Of a stretch of DNA of 64,000 bases, positions 8,286-17,050 are shown in pieces. How positions within the stretch are numbered: position 1 is the stretch's first letter; every line of letters starts with the position of its first letter. The translations under genes were made by a program, and so were the position numbers. Origin of the DNA: Aurantiacibacter suaedae (GTDB lineage: Bacteria; Pseudomonadota; Alphaproteobacteria; Sphingomonadales; Sphingomonadaceae); NCBI RefSeq assembly GCF_005434915.1, contig NZ_SKCG01000002.1, positions 496,948 through 560,947 of the forward strand. The letters run 5' to 3'. The notes under the pieces were generated by a model. That model saw nothing but the letters and a program-made list of their open reading frames with translations, was not told where the DNA came from and made no database searches.

Positions 8286-9056
8286 TCAGTCCAGCTCGAC
8301 CCAGACCGGGGCGTGATCGCTGGCCTTCTCGCGCCCGCGATATCCCTTGTCGACACCGGCGGCGCTCATGCGGTCGGCGCATTCGGGCGACAGCAGCAGG
8401 TGATCGATGCGGAAACCGTGGTCGCGCTGCCAAGCGCCGGCCTGATAGTCCCAGAAGGTCCAGACGCCGCCGCGCGGGTTGAGCACGTTCAGCGCATCGG
8501 TCCAGCCCTGGCCCAGCAGGCGGGCATAGGCGTCGCGCGATTCGGGCTGCATCAGCGCGTCGGTCGCCATCGCCCTCACCGAGAACACGTCCTTGTCCTC
8601 GGGAATCACATTGAAGTCGCCCAGCACCACGCAGGGCTTCTCGCTCGCCAGCAGGCCGTCGAGGTGAAGGCGCAGCCGCTCCATCCACGCCAGCTTGTAA
8701 TCAAACTTGGGGCCGGGCTGCGGGTTGCCGTTGGGCAGGTAGAGGTTGGCGACGTGGACGCCCTGAAAATCCGCTTCGATGAAGCGGGCCTGTTCATCGT
8801 CGTCATCGCCCGGAAGCCCGCGCGAGACGTTTTCGGCCGGGCCGCCGTCGGTGAGGATAGCGACGCCGTTGAAGCCCTTCTGGCCGTGGGTCTCGACGTG
8901 ATAGCCGATCGCCTCGAACTCTTTCCTCGGAAAGCCCTCGTCCTGGCTCTTGATCTCCTGCAGGCAGGCGATGGCGGGGCGTGTCTCCTCCAGCCATTCG
9001 ATCAGGCGCGGCAGGCGCGCTTTCACGCCATTGATGTTGAAACTGGCGATTCTCAC
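8286..9056 (-). CDS. xthA: Exodeoxyribonuclease III / AP endonuclease
   Basis: A class II AP endonuclease and 3' phosphatase for base-excision repair. The GTG at 9056 gives 256 aa starting VRIASFNINGVKARL. The frame extends 30 codons upstream into erpA but without family similarity. Signatures include CLQEIKSQDEGFP (metal-binding Glu), GPKFDYKLAWMERL, GDFNVIPEDKDV, the WTFWDY motif and SDHAPVWVEL at the C-terminus (catalytic Asp-His). It starts one base after the erpA stop, so the two are probably co-transcribed. Confidence 0.95.
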   Translation of the reverse strand: MRIASFNINGVKARLPRLIEWLEETRPAIACLQEIKSQDEGFPRKEFEAIGYHVETHGQKGFNGVAILTDGGPAENVSRGLPGDDDDEQARFIEADFQGVHVANLYLPNGNPQPGPKFDYKLAWMERLRLHLDGLLASEKPCVVLGDFNVIPEDKDVFSVRAMATDALMQPESRDAYARLLGQGWTDALNVLNPRGGVWTFWDYQAGAWQRDHGFRIDHLLLSPECADRMSAAGVDKGYRGREKASDHAPVWVELD

Positions 9057-9057
9057 G

Positions 9058-9387
9058 TCAGATGCCGAAGCTCGAACCGCAGCCGCAACCGGCGGCGGCA
9101 TTGGGGTTCTCGACCCGGAAGGCCGCCCCGCCCAGCGATTCGACATAATCGACCGTTGCGCCGTTCACGAGATCGAGGCTGACCGGATCGACCACCAGCC
9201 GCACGCCCGCCGTCTCGCTCACCGCGTCGTCGTCCTCGGCGGCTTGGGCGAGGTCGAACTTGTACTGGAAGCCCGAACAGCCCCCGCCCTCCACCGAAAG
9301 GCGCAGGATGGCGGGCTTTTGCTGCCGTTCGGCAATCGCATTGATACGTGCGGCAGCGGCTTCGGTGAGGGTCAGGGGGCTGGTCAT
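9058..9387 (-). CDS. erpA: A-type iron-sulfur carrier ErpA
   Basis: Delivers Fe-S clusters to apo-targets. It is 109 aa with the three ligand cysteines typical of A-type carriers: GGGCSGFQYKF and the C-terminal AAGCGCGSSF. A second A-type protein sits at the end of the SUF operon at 37393-37758. The gene is directly upstream of xthA, an arrangement often seen in related genomes. Confidence 0.93.
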   Translation of the reverse strand: MTSPLTLTEAAAARINAIAERQQKPAILRLSVEGGGCSGFQYKFDLAQAAEDDDAVSETAGVRLVVDPVSLDLVNGATVDYVESLGGAAFRVENPNAAAGCGCGSSFGI

Positions 9388-9418
9388 GCCCCTGATCTAA
9401 GCCTTGCCAGGCGCAGGC

Positions 9419-9847
9419 TCAAGCCGAGGCGATATATTCGCGCATTTGATCGGCCTCGGATTCGATCTGATCCATGCGGAATTTGATCAGATCGCCGATG
9501 GAAACGAAGCCGACCATGCGCTGGCCGTCCATCACCGGCAGGTGGCGGATGCGCCGCCGCGTCATGAGCGACAAAGCCCTGAGCACGCTGGTGCCCAGTT
9601 CGATGGTGATCGGCGGGCTGGTCATCACCTCGCCCACCGTGCGCTGGAGCGCGCCTTCGCCCTCGCGCGCGACCGAGTAGAGCAGGTCGCGCTCGGAGAA
9701 TATCCCCGCGATCTCGTCCCCCGCGAGCACTGGCAAGGCACCGATGCGCCTTTCCGCAAGCAGCCCGGCTGCGGTCTGGACGCTGTCGGTGGCGGTGCAG
9801 GAAATGACCTGCGAGTCGCGGCTTTCGAGAATGCTGGCAATCGTCAT
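9419..9847 (-). CDS. Tandem CBS-domain protein
   Basis: A small cytoplasmic protein made of two CBS domains, which usually bind adenosyl nucleotides as energy or redox sensors. The ATG at 9847 gives 142 aa (MTIASILESRDSQVISC). CBS1 spans about residues 5-60 (ERRIGALPVLAGDEIAGIFS), CBS2 about 73-130 (RRRIRHLPVMDGQRMVGFVS). No other domain is present, so its partner is unknown. It lies 31 bases upstream of erpA on the same strand. Confidence 0.88.
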   Translation of the reverse strand: MTIASILESRDSQVISCTATDSVQTAAGLLAERRIGALPVLAGDEIAGIFSERDLLYSVAREGEGALQRTVGEVMTSPPITIELGTSVLRALSLMTRRRIRHLPVMDGQRMVGFVSIGDLIKFRMDQIESEADQMREYIASA

Positions 9848-9974
9848 GCGGTGACCTCCCCTGCCCTGCCTTGATGCGGGCTTGTCCGTATAATGCCACG
9901 CTTTGCCCGGTCTGCGCAAATCGGGAGCAAGGCTGGCCTTGCAGGCGCGCGCGCGAACGGGCATTGGAGGCTGC

Positions 9975-10310
9975 ATGCCCGGCCCCTCCCCGCTCGACGA
10001 TCCGAAGAAGGCCGCTTACGCCTGGGCGCGCTATCGCCGCCTGATGCGGTTCATGTTCGCCTTCACCGTGGTTACGGTGATCGTGGCGCTGACCGTGATT
10101 TACACCCAGGTCGAAAACGTTTCGCCGCACTTCTTCATCGCCACCGCGCTGGGAATCGGTTTCTCGATGCTGCTGATGAGCGCGCTGATGGGGCTGGTGT
10201 TCCTCTCCAGCGGCACGGGCCATGACGAGTCGGTCGAAAACTCGCTCGATAAGCTCGATCCGCAGGCACCGCCGCCGCTTGATCGCCGCAAGGCGCGCTG
10301 GAAAGACTAG
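9975..10310 (+). CDS. Small two-helix membrane protein, conserved type
   Basis: 111 aa from the ATG at 9975, with GGAGG just upstream. Two membrane helices are visible (about residues 27-47 and 52-77), followed by a charged C-terminal tail ([20 protein letters not shown]). No function is recognised. It overlaps the 3' end of the ferredoxin gene on the opposite strand by a few bases. Confidence 0.65.
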   Translation: MPGPSPLDDPKKAAYAWARYRRLMRFMFAFTVVTVIVALTVIYTQVENVSPHFFIATALGIGFSMLLMSALMGLVFLSSGTGHDESVENSLDKLDPQAPPPLDRRKARWKD

Positions 10311-10660
10311 CTGGCAGGGCGGAGGCGGTATTCCTCAACTGGTTCGCCGCCAATCAGATGCCGCTGGATGATCTGTTCGAGTACGTCTTCGTTGCACGAA
10401 TGATACCAGACGCCATCGGGCCAGACGACCGCGATCGGCCCGGCGTCACAGATCTGCAGGCAATCGGCTTTGGTGCGCTGAACCGGGCCGACCAAACGCA
10501 GTTCTTTCAGCCGCTTCTTGAGGTATTTCCACGCGCGTTCGCCTTCCTCGCGGCGGCAGCACTTCTGCTTTTCCGATATGCCGCAGAGGAAGATCTGGCG
10601 ATGAATCGCGCTGCCGCCGATTTTGGTCAGCGCGCGCTGCGCCTTTGCCAGCTCGCTCAG
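10307..10660 (-). CDS. (2Fe-2S) thioredoxin-like ferredoxin
   Basis: A thioredoxin-fold [2Fe-2S] ferredoxin, partner unknown. Cluster ligands are visible as [13 protein letters not shown] and, later, [11 protein letters not shown]. The start is uncertain: there is no ATG, GTG or TTG next to the domain. A CTG at 10660 overlapping the popZ stop gives 117 aa, whereas an ATG at 10738 would place 26 low-complexity residues inside popZ. The tight overlap with popZ argues for translational coupling. Confidence 0.8.
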   Translation of the reverse strand: MSELAKAQRALTKIGGSAIHRQIFLCGISEKQKCCRREEGERAWKYLKKRLKELRLVGPVQRTKADCLQICDAGPIAVVWPDGVWYHSCNEDVLEQIIQRHLIGGEPVEEYRLRPAS

Positions 10661-11196
10661 CGTGCTTTCCCCGCGATACGGTCGATCTCTTCGCGCACCA
10701 GCCGTTCGACCACTGCGGGAAGGTTCGTGTCGAGCCATTCGGCCAGCATCGGGCGCACCATGTCGCGCACCATGCCTTCCAGCGGGCTTTCGCTGGGCGC
10801 GTCGGAACCCTCCGCATCGCCTTGTGCAAGCATCGCCAGGGCGGCGAAGCTGTCGTTCACGCTCTTGCGGGCGGCGGTGCTGGTGAGAGTTTCAGGCTCG
10901 GCTTGCGGCCCCGCCTTGTCGCTGCCTGCCGGGCTGTCGTCGCGGTCAGCCAGCTCTGCCGCGTGATCGCTGTCTACGACCAGTTCGGCCTCGCCCAAAT
11001 CGAGCACTTCATCGGCATCGGAGCCGGTGATCAGAGCTTCGCCATTCTCCACCCGGCCGGATGGGCGCAGCGCGGTGGCAAAGCGCACAGATTCGCGCTT
11101 GCGCTTCTCATCGGCAGCGACTTCGCGGTTTTCGCGTTCGATCACTCGCTTGATGATGCCGAGGATTTCCTCGGTCGAAGCTTCAGAGTGCTGCAT
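10657..11196 (-). CDS. popZ: PopZ-like polar organising protein (DUF2497)
   Basis: PopZ forms a polar matrix that anchors the ParB-bound origin in alphaproteobacteria. The 179-aa protein has the family plan: an N-terminal helix ([16 protein letters not shown]), a long acidic disordered middle (about residues 30-130) and a C-terminal oligomerisation region ([18 protein letters not shown], then [17 protein letters not shown]). It sits directly downstream of tolC, as in Caulobacter. Calling it PopZ is based on domain plan and context; it could be another DUF2497 protein. Confidence 0.82.
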   Translation of the reverse strand: MQHSEASTEEILGIIKRVIERENREVAADEKRKRESVRFATALRPSGRVENGEALITGSDADEVLDLGEAELVVDSDHAAELADRDDSPAGSDKAGPQAEPETLTSTAARKSVNDSFAALAMLAQGDAEGSDAPSESPLEGMVRDMVRPMLAEWLDTNLPAVVERLVREEIDRIAGKAR

Positions 11197-11198
11197 GG

Positions 11199-12650
11199 CT
11201 ATTGCTCCGGCCCAGTGGTCTCGGGAATTTCCGCGTCTTGCGCCGGGATGTCAACCGTACGGATGCTCTGGGTCACCGGGTCTTCCTCGCGGCTCCAGTC
11301 CCACACATTGCCGCGCACACGGTTATAATTGACGACCGGATCGTACAGCGGGCCATAGTCGGCAAGGCCGAGGTCGCGCGCTTCGGCGCGGCCCATGGCG
11401 GCAAGCAGGGTGAAGCCCGCTACATAGGCATTGCGCCGCGCCGTCACCAATTCGACCTGCGCATTCAGCAGTTCCTGCTGGGCGTTGAGGATATCGAGGA
11501 TGGTGCGGTTGCCCACCGTATTCTCCGCCCGCACGCCTTCGAGGCTGAGAGCGGCGGCATCCACGGCGTTTTGCGAGGAGCGAACGATGGCACTGGCCGC
11601 GCGCCAGCTCGAATAGGCGCCGCGGACCTGCGCGATGATCGCGCGCTCTGTCGCTACCACCTGTTCGAGCGCGGCCTGTGAATTGGCCTGGGCCTGACGC
11701 TCGCGCGCCGAAACGCGGCCACCCTGGAACAGCGGCAAGCGCAGACGTAGGCCAGCCTGCGCGGTGGTCGAAGCCTCGGACGTGTTCGGGTCGCTGAGCG
11801 TGCCGAGATAGTTCTGATAGCCGCCCGTGCCGAAGGCTTCGAGCGTCGGCAGGCGCCCTGCCCCGGCCACGTCGATATCATAACGCGATGCCTGCGCGCG
11901 TTCGAGCGCGGCGATCAGGTCGGGATTGTTTTCAAGCGCGATCTGAACGGCGGTGTCGACATCGCTGGGCAGTCCCGGCAGCGGTGGCGGCGGGGCCAGC
12001 TCGCCCGGCGCATTGCCGACCAGTTCGACATAGCGTTCGCGCGCGGTGATGAGGTTCGCTTCGGCCGATTGCAGGTTGCTGCGTGCCAGCGCAAGCCGCG
12101 CATCGGACTGGGCCACGTCGGTGCGGGTGAGATCGCCGATCTCGAACCGGTCGCTGGTAGCCTGGTAATTGACTTCGAGCACCTCGACGTTGTTTGCTGA
12201 CAGACCGACGATCGCTTCATTGCGGATCACATCCATGTAAGCGGCGACAACCTGGCTGAACACGGCGCTCTCGGTGCCGCGCAGGTCGGCGCGGCCTGCT
12301 TCCACCCGCGTTTCTGCCGCGAGCACGCCGTTGCGCACGGCGCCGCCCTGATAGAGCGGCACGGCCAGATCGACGCCTGCGTTGACCGCCCGGTCGGGCG
12401 AGATGAAGTTCGTCGAATTCTGCTTGAGGTACTCGGTGTAAGTGCCCGAGGCGCTGGCACTGGGCAGCCCGCTGGCACGCTGGATTACCACATTCTCGTC
12501 GGTCGCGCGCAGCTGGGCGCGGGCGGCTTCGAGTGTGGGGTTTTCGGCATAGGCCGATGCGAGCGCGTCCTTCAGTGTATCCGCTTGGGCGGGGCTGGCA
12601 ATCAGGCAGGCAGAAGCGAGCAGCACCACGATGGCCGAGCGGGGTTGCAT
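11199..12650 (-). CDS. tolC: TolC-family outer membrane efflux protein
   Basis: An outer-membrane channel of tripartite efflux or type I secretion systems. It is 483 aa with a signal peptide (MQPRSAIVVLLASACLIASP, cleavage near AQADT) and two OEP repeats. The first carries QVVAAYMDVIRNEA and the second ends with LDILNAQQELLNAQVELVTA. No inner-membrane partner is nearby. It stands between a PIMT-like gene (2 bases upstream) and popZ (2 bases downstream), so all three are probably one transcript. Confidence 0.93.
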   Translation of the reverse strand: MQPRSAIVVLLASACLIASPAQADTLKDALASAYAENPTLEAARAQLRATDENVVIQRASGLPSASASGTYTEYLKQNSTNFISPDRAVNAGVDLAVPLYQGGAVRNGVLAAETRVEAGRADLRGTESAVFSQVVAAYMDVIRNEAIVGLSANNVEVLEVNYQATSDRFEIGDLTRTDVAQSDARLALARSNLQSAEANLITARERYVELVGNAPGELAPPPPLPGLPSDVDTAVQIALENNPDLIAALERAQASRYDIDVAGAGRLPTLEAFGTGGYQNYLGTLSDPNTSEASTTAQAGLRLRLPLFQGGRVSARERQAQANSQAALEQVVATERAIIAQVRGAYSSWRAASAIVRSSQNAVDAAALSLEGVRAENTVGNRTILDILNAQQELLNAQVELVTARRNAYVAGFTLLAAMGRAEARDLGLADYGPLYDPVVNYNRVRGNVWDWSREEDPVTQSIRTVDIPAQDAEIPETTGPEQ

Positions 12651-12652
12651 GG

Positions 12653-13249
12653 TCAGAAGCTCCAGCCCTTCGGAGCGTCAAAAGCGCTAATGCGCGGAAT
12701 GCCCATGTCCTGGACAGGGAACAGCGCCGCCTTGTTATCGGTCTTGCGGCCGATCGCGAGGCGGGTGACGCTGCCTTCGACCACGCCGGTGACGATGCGG
12801 GCATCTTCGGCGAGCCGGGCCAGCAGGCTCTCGGGCAGCTGTTCGGCAGCGCCATCGACCAGAAGCAGATCGGCAGGCTTGCCCCCGGTGCCGGCACTGG
12901 CGGCCTCGGCGGGGGTCAGCGCGATCACTTCGGCGACGAGCGGGCGCAGCAGCTCGGCCAGATAGCCGCTGCCGTTGGTGACCACGATAGCTACCTCGTC
13001 GCCCTTGGGCGCGGCTTCCTGCAGCATCATTCCCTGCACCACCGGTGCGGGCAGGGCGCCGCCGCCTTCAAGCCGGATCGCCCGGTCCATATAGGCCGTG
13101 GCGCGCAAGGCTTCGGGCACGAACTCCTCACGGGCGACCGCGGTCATGCGCGAAAGCACGAAGGGTGCGTTTACACCGCTGGTGCGCAGTTGACTGTCGA
13201 TCATCGCACGGCGTGCAGGATTTGTCGGGCTCAGGGTGGTTTCCAGCAT
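12653..13249 (-). CDS. Protein-L-isoaspartate methyltransferase-like protein, degenerate SAM motif
   Basis: 198 aa from the ATG at 13249, preceded by GAAGAGAC. The N-terminal part matches PIMT proteins: ARRAMIDSQLRTSGV, REEFVPEALRATAYMDRAI and PAPVVQGMMLQEA. The motif I position reads VVTNGSGYLAELL, whereas active enzymes have a GTGSGYxA pattern with an acidic residue after the next strand. Catalysis is therefore doubtful. It heads the cluster PIMT-like, tolC, popZ, ferredoxin, and may have a regulatory or structural role. Confidence 0.75.
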   Translation of the reverse strand: MLETTLSPTNPARRAMIDSQLRTSGVNAPFVLSRMTAVAREEFVPEALRATAYMDRAIRLEGGGALPAPVVQGMMLQEAAPKGDEVAIVVTNGSGYLAELLRPLVAEVIALTPAEAASAGTGGKPADLLLVDGAAEQLPESLLARLAEDARIVTGVVEGSVTRLAIGRKTDNKAALFPVQDMGIPRISAFDAPKGWSF

Positions 13250-13393
13250 AGTCTCTTCAGCAAACTCTTGTCGGATGCGGCGCAAAGTGCCTTAAGCGCA
13301 ACCAAAGCCAAGGCCAAGGCCTTTGACCGTCGCAAACTGTCGCGCGGCGATCGCATTGGTTAGGGGCCATCGACCAACAGGAGTTACGAGACG

Positions 13394-14920
13394 ATGAGCG
13401 ACATGGTGACGATCCGCGAGGACGACCTGATCGAGACGGTCGCCGATGCACTGCAGTATATCTCATACTATCACCCGATGGATTACATCACCGCGCTGGG
13501 CGAGGCCTATAAGGCCGAGCAAGGCCCGGCGGCGAAGGATGCCATCGCGCAGATCCTCACCAACAGCCGCATGTGCGCCGAGGGGCACCGCCCGATCTGC
13601 CAGGACACCGGGATCGTCAACGTGTTCATCAAGTGGGGGCAGGAATGCCGCCTCGAATCGAAGCAGAGCCTGCAGGAGGTCGTCGACGAGGGTGTGCGCC
13701 GGGCATACAACAATCCCGACAACAAGCTGCGCGCATCGATCCTGGCCGATCCGGCCTTCACCCGTCGCAACACCCGCGACAACACGCCTTGCGTGCTTTC
13801 GGTCGAAATGGTGCCGGGGCGCACGGTCAGCATCGATGTTGCGGCCAAGGGCGGCGGCAGCGAGAACAAGAGCAAGTTCAAGATGATGAACCCCAGCGAC
13901 AATATCGTCGACTGGGTGCTGGAACAAATTCCCTCGATGGGCGCGGGCTGGTGTCCGCCGGGGATGCTGGGGATCGGTATCGGCGGCACGGCCGAGCACT
14001 GCGTGAAGCTCGCCAAGCTCTCGCTGATGGAGCAGATCGACATGGCGCAGCTCAAGCAGCGCGGGGCCCAGACCGATCTGGAACAGCTGCGGATCGACAT
14101 TTTCGACGCGGTCAACGCGCAGGGCGTGGGCGCGCAGGGGCTTGGTGGGCTCTCCACCGTGCTCGACGTGAAGATCCTCGATGCGCCGTGCCATGCCGCG
14201 GGCAAGCCGGTGGCGATGATTCCCAACTGCGCAGCCACCCGCCATGCGCATATCACCATCGACGGTTCCGGCCCGGCCTATCTGCCGCAGCCCGATCTCA
14301 ATGCCTGGCCCGATGTTCACTGGGAGCCCGACGCCGAGGCCATTCGCGTCGATCTCGATAATCTCACCCCCGAAGTGGTCGCGAGCTGGAAGATGGGCGA
14401 CCGCCTGCTCCTCAACGGCAAGATGCTGACCGGGCGCGATGCCGCGCACAAGCGCATTCAGGAGATGCTGGCCAAGGGCGAAGAGCTGCCGGTCGAATTC
14501 AAGGGCCGCGCGATCTACTATGTCGGCCCGGTCGACCCGGTGATGGGCGAAGTGGTCGGCCCGGCTGGCCCCACCACCGCCACCCGGATGGACAAGTTCA
14601 CCGAGATGATGCTCGATCAGGGCCTGCTGGCGATGATCGGCAAGGCCGAGCGCGGCGCCGATGCGGTGGACGTGATCAGCCGTTTCAAGGTCGCCTACCT
14701 GATGGCGACGGGCGGCGCGGCCTATCTCGTCGCCCGCGCGATCAAGGAGGCCAAGGTGGTCGGCTTCGAGGATCTCGGGATGGAAGCGATCTACGAGTTC
14801 ACGGTGAAGGACATGCCGGTCACGGTCGCGGTCGATGCCGAGGGCAACAACGTCCACAAGCTCGCCCCGCTGCACTGGCAGAAGAAAATTCGCGAGGAAG
14901 GCCTGTTGCCGACCGCGTGA
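13394..14920 (+). CDS. fumA: Fumarate hydratase, class I (Fe-S)
   Basis: Interconverts fumarate and malate in the TCA cycle using an oxygen-sensitive [4Fe-4S] cluster. The single 508-aa chain holds both the alpha part (RPICQDTGIVNVFIKWG, then GSENKSKFKMMNP) and the beta part (YYVGPVDPVMGEVVGPAGPT), so it is the one-chain form. Cysteine ligands are plausible at ICQDTG, EHCVKL and NCAATR. AGGAGT lies 8 bases upstream of the ATG. It stands alone between two unrelated units. Confidence 0.95.
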   Translation: MSDMVTIREDDLIETVADALQYISYYHPMDYITALGEAYKAEQGPAAKDAIAQILTNSRMCAEGHRPICQDTGIVNVFIKWGQECRLESKQSLQEVVDEGVRRAYNNPDNKLRASILADPAFTRRNTRDNTPCVLSVEMVPGRTVSIDVAAKGGGSENKSKFKMMNPSDNIVDWVLEQIPSMGAGWCPPGMLGIGIGGTAEHCVKLAKLSLMEQIDMAQLKQRGAQTDLEQLRIDIFDAVNAQGVGAQGLGGLSTVLDVKILDAPCHAAGKPVAMIPNCAATRHAHITIDGSGPAYLPQPDLNAWPDVHWEPDAEAIRVDLDNLTPEVVASWKMGDRLLLNGKMLTGRDAAHKRIQEMLAKGEELPVEFKGRAIYYVGPVDPVMGEVVGPAGPTTATRMDKFTEMMLDQGLLAMIGKAERGADAVDVISRFKVAYLMATGGAAYLVARAIKEAKVVGFEDLGMEAIYEFTVKDMPVTVAVDAEGNNVHKLAPLHWQKKIREEGLLPTA

Positions 14921-15024
14921 GCGGACCTGTGATCGATCACCCGTTCGACCAAGCGCCGACTCGGCTCGACCAACCGGTTCTGCCCGGCTGGCCGGGCCTT
15001 AGGTGCGCAGGCTAGAGGATGGCG

Positions 15025-16167
15025 ATGAAACCCGGTCGCACTGCACAGCCCGCCGCGCGTGTCCCGTTCTGGACCGTGTTCGCCTCGGTCGTGGGGCTGT
15101 GGGCGACGTACTTCGCGCTCATTACCGTGCGGGCCGAGCTGCTCGGCCTGCCGTTCCTCGATGAAATGTTGTGGCTGCGGCTGCTGACCACCCTGTGCGG
15201 GATTCTCATCACGCTCGGCCTGTGGCTGGTGCTGCGGGTGTTCGATGCGCAGCCCATGTGGCTGAAGATCGGCGCGGCCTTGCTGCTCGCCATGCCCGCC
15301 GCCATGCTGACCGCGCAGGCCAATGCGGTGATCTTTGCCGAATTGCAGGCTGCCGTCGATGGGTTGAAGATGGCGCAGCAGGGCCTCGACGACACCTTGA
15401 TGGCCGACCAGCAGGACGTCGCGCTGGCGACCGAGCGTGAACGGCTGATCGACTTCGCCACCAGCCGCTATTTCCTGCTGCTGGCCTGGTGCGCGCTCTA
15501 TCTCGCGCTGCTCACCGGCGAGCGTGCGCGGGCGGCGGAACGGCGCGAACAGGAGTTTCGCAACGCGGCCAAGGCGGCGGAGCTGCGCAGCTTGCGCTAT
15601 CAAGTGAATCCGCACTTCCTGTTCAACACGCTCAACTCGCTCTCGGCGATGGTGCTGACCGGCAAGACCGAAGCGGCCGAGCGGATGATCCAGACGATCT
15701 CGACCTTTTATCGCCGCAGCCTTGCCGACGATCCCACCTCCGATGTGCCGCTGCGGCAGGAAATCGCCTTGCAGCAGCTCTATCTCGAAATCGAGGCGGT
15801 GCGCTTCCCCTCGCGCTTGCGAACGGTTTACGAGATTCCCCATGCGCTGGAGAATGCGCTGGTGCCGGGCATGATTTTGCAACCGCTGGTGGAGAATTCG
15901 GTCAAACACGCGGTGTCGCCCAGCGGCGGCGAGATCACGATTACGCTGGCTGCGCGCGAGGAATACGGGCGGCTGGTCATCACCGTTTCCGATAACGGAG
16001 CGGGGGCGAACGACACCGACGATCATCACGGCCACGGCATCGGCCTTGCCAATGTGCGCGAACGGCTGGAGGCGCGGTTCGGCGATGAAGCGAGCGTGGT
16101 TTCGGGCCTCGTATCGGGTGGCTATGCTACGCACCTGCGGCTGCCGATCCTTACGAAACGTTCCTGA
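15025..16167 (+). CDS. LytS/YehU-type sensor histidine kinase
   Basis: A membrane sensor kinase of the His_kinase family. The ATG at 15025 (380 aa) is preferred to that at 15019 because AGAGG is better spaced. Four hydrophobic helices lie within about residues 15-165. The kinase core follows: LRYQVNPHFLFNTLNSLSAM with the phospho-accepting His, LQPLVENSVKHAV (N box), VSDNGAGAND and GHGIGLANVRERL (G boxes). The LytTR regulator begins 14 bases later. No periplasmic sensing domain is obvious, so the signal is unknown. Confidence 0.92.
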   Translation: MKPGRTAQPAARVPFWTVFASVVGLWATYFALITVRAELLGLPFLDEMLWLRLLTTLCGILITLGLWLVLRVFDAQPMWLKIGAALLLAMPAAMLTAQANAVIFAELQAAVDGLKMAQQGLDDTLMADQQDVALATERERLIDFATSRYFLLLAWCALYLALLTGERARAAERREQEFRNAAKAAELRSLRYQVNPHFLFNTLNSLSAMVLTGKTEAAERMIQTISTFYRRSLADDPTSDVPLRQEIALQQLYLEIEAVRFPSRLRTVYEIPHALENALVPGMILQPLVENSVKHAVSPSGGEITITLAAREEYGRLVITVSDNGAGANDTDDHHGHGIGLANVRERLEARFGDEASVVSGLVSGGYATHLRLPILTKRS

Positions 16168-16181
16168 GCGGAGGGCAAATC

Positions 16182-16925
16182 ATGAGCGAACCCACGCTGC
16201 GCACGCTGATCGTCGATGACGAGCCGCTCGCGGTGGAACGGATGCAGGTGCTTTGCGCCGAGCTGCCGGGCATCGCCGTGGTCGGCACTGCGGCGGATGG
16301 CGAGGCGGCCTTGCGGCTGGCAGAAAAGCTCAAGCCCGACCTGCTGCTGCTCGATATGACCATGCCGGGCATGGACGGGCTGGCCGTGGCGAAGAAAGCC
16401 AGCGCGGGCGACACCCCGCCGGCGGTGATCTTCGTTACCGCGCACGACAATTTCGCGGTCGAGGCCTTCGATATCGACGCGGTCGACTATGTGCTCAAGC
16501 CGGTCGGCAAAGATCGGCTCGCCCGCGCAATCGAACGCGCGCTGGCCCGGCGGAGCGATCCGGCAGAGCCGGGCGCGCCGACATGGCTGGAAGAGCTGTG
16601 GGTGCCCGATCGCTCCGAACTGCTGCGGATCGAGGCCGCTTCGGTCCACCGCATCGATGCCGAGCGCGACTATGTCCGCCTGCACACCGATCCGGTGGGG
16701 TCGGGGCGCAGTTATCTGCTGCTTCAGACTATCGCCGGGCTGGAAGAGCGGCTCGACCCGGAAAAGTTCATTCGTATTCACCGCTCGACCATCTTGCGCC
16801 GCGATTTCATCAAGGGACTGCGGCACGAAGGGCTGGGCGTCTGGTGCGCCGAACTGGCCGATGGCGAGGTCTTGCGGATCGGGCGGACTTATCTGCGCAA
16901 GGTCAAGGCCATGGCGGGGCGTTGA
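16182..16925 (+). CDS. LytTR-family response regulator
   Basis: The output partner of the kinase just upstream. It is 247 aa. The receiver domain at residues 1-120 contains IVDDEPLAVERMQV (acidic pocket), LLLLDMTMPGMDG (phospho-acceptor Asp) and FVTAHDNFAVEAF with the LKPVGKDRL Lys. The LytTR DNA-binding domain covers about 140-247 (RDYVRLHT, FIRIHRSTILRRDFIKGL). A second kinase/regulator pair of the same type is at 50943-52921. A rho-independent-type hairpin follows 39 bases after the stop. Confidence 0.94.
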   Translation: MSEPTLRTLIVDDEPLAVERMQVLCAELPGIAVVGTAADGEAALRLAEKLKPDLLLLDMTMPGMDGLAVAKKASAGDTPPAVIFVTAHDNFAVEAFDIDAVDYVLKPVGKDRLARAIERALARRSDPAEPGAPTWLEELWVPDRSELLRIEAASVHRIDAERDYVRLHTDPVGSGRSYLLLQTIAGLEERLDPEKFIRIHRSTILRRDFIKGLRHEGLGVWCAELADGEVLRIGRTYLRKVKAMAGR

Positions 16926-16963
16926 GAGTAAGGCGAGCCGGCCAATTGGCTCGGCGCACAAGA

Positions 16964-16988
16964 AAGCCGCCCCGGTTGAGGGCGGCTT
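16964..16988 (+). terminator. Terminator hairpin after the LytTR gene
   Basis: Stem AAGCCGCC (16964-16971) pairs with GGCGGCTT (16981-16988), with one more C-G pair inside and a 7-base loop. The T content after the stem is short (TTCT). It may act in both directions, since urcA ends just beyond it on the other strand. Confidence 0.65.
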
Positions 16989-17050
16989 CTCAGGCGATGC
17001 GGAAGCGCCATTGGGGCAGCGCCTGGCCCGCATGGTGAGGATGGCGCGTG

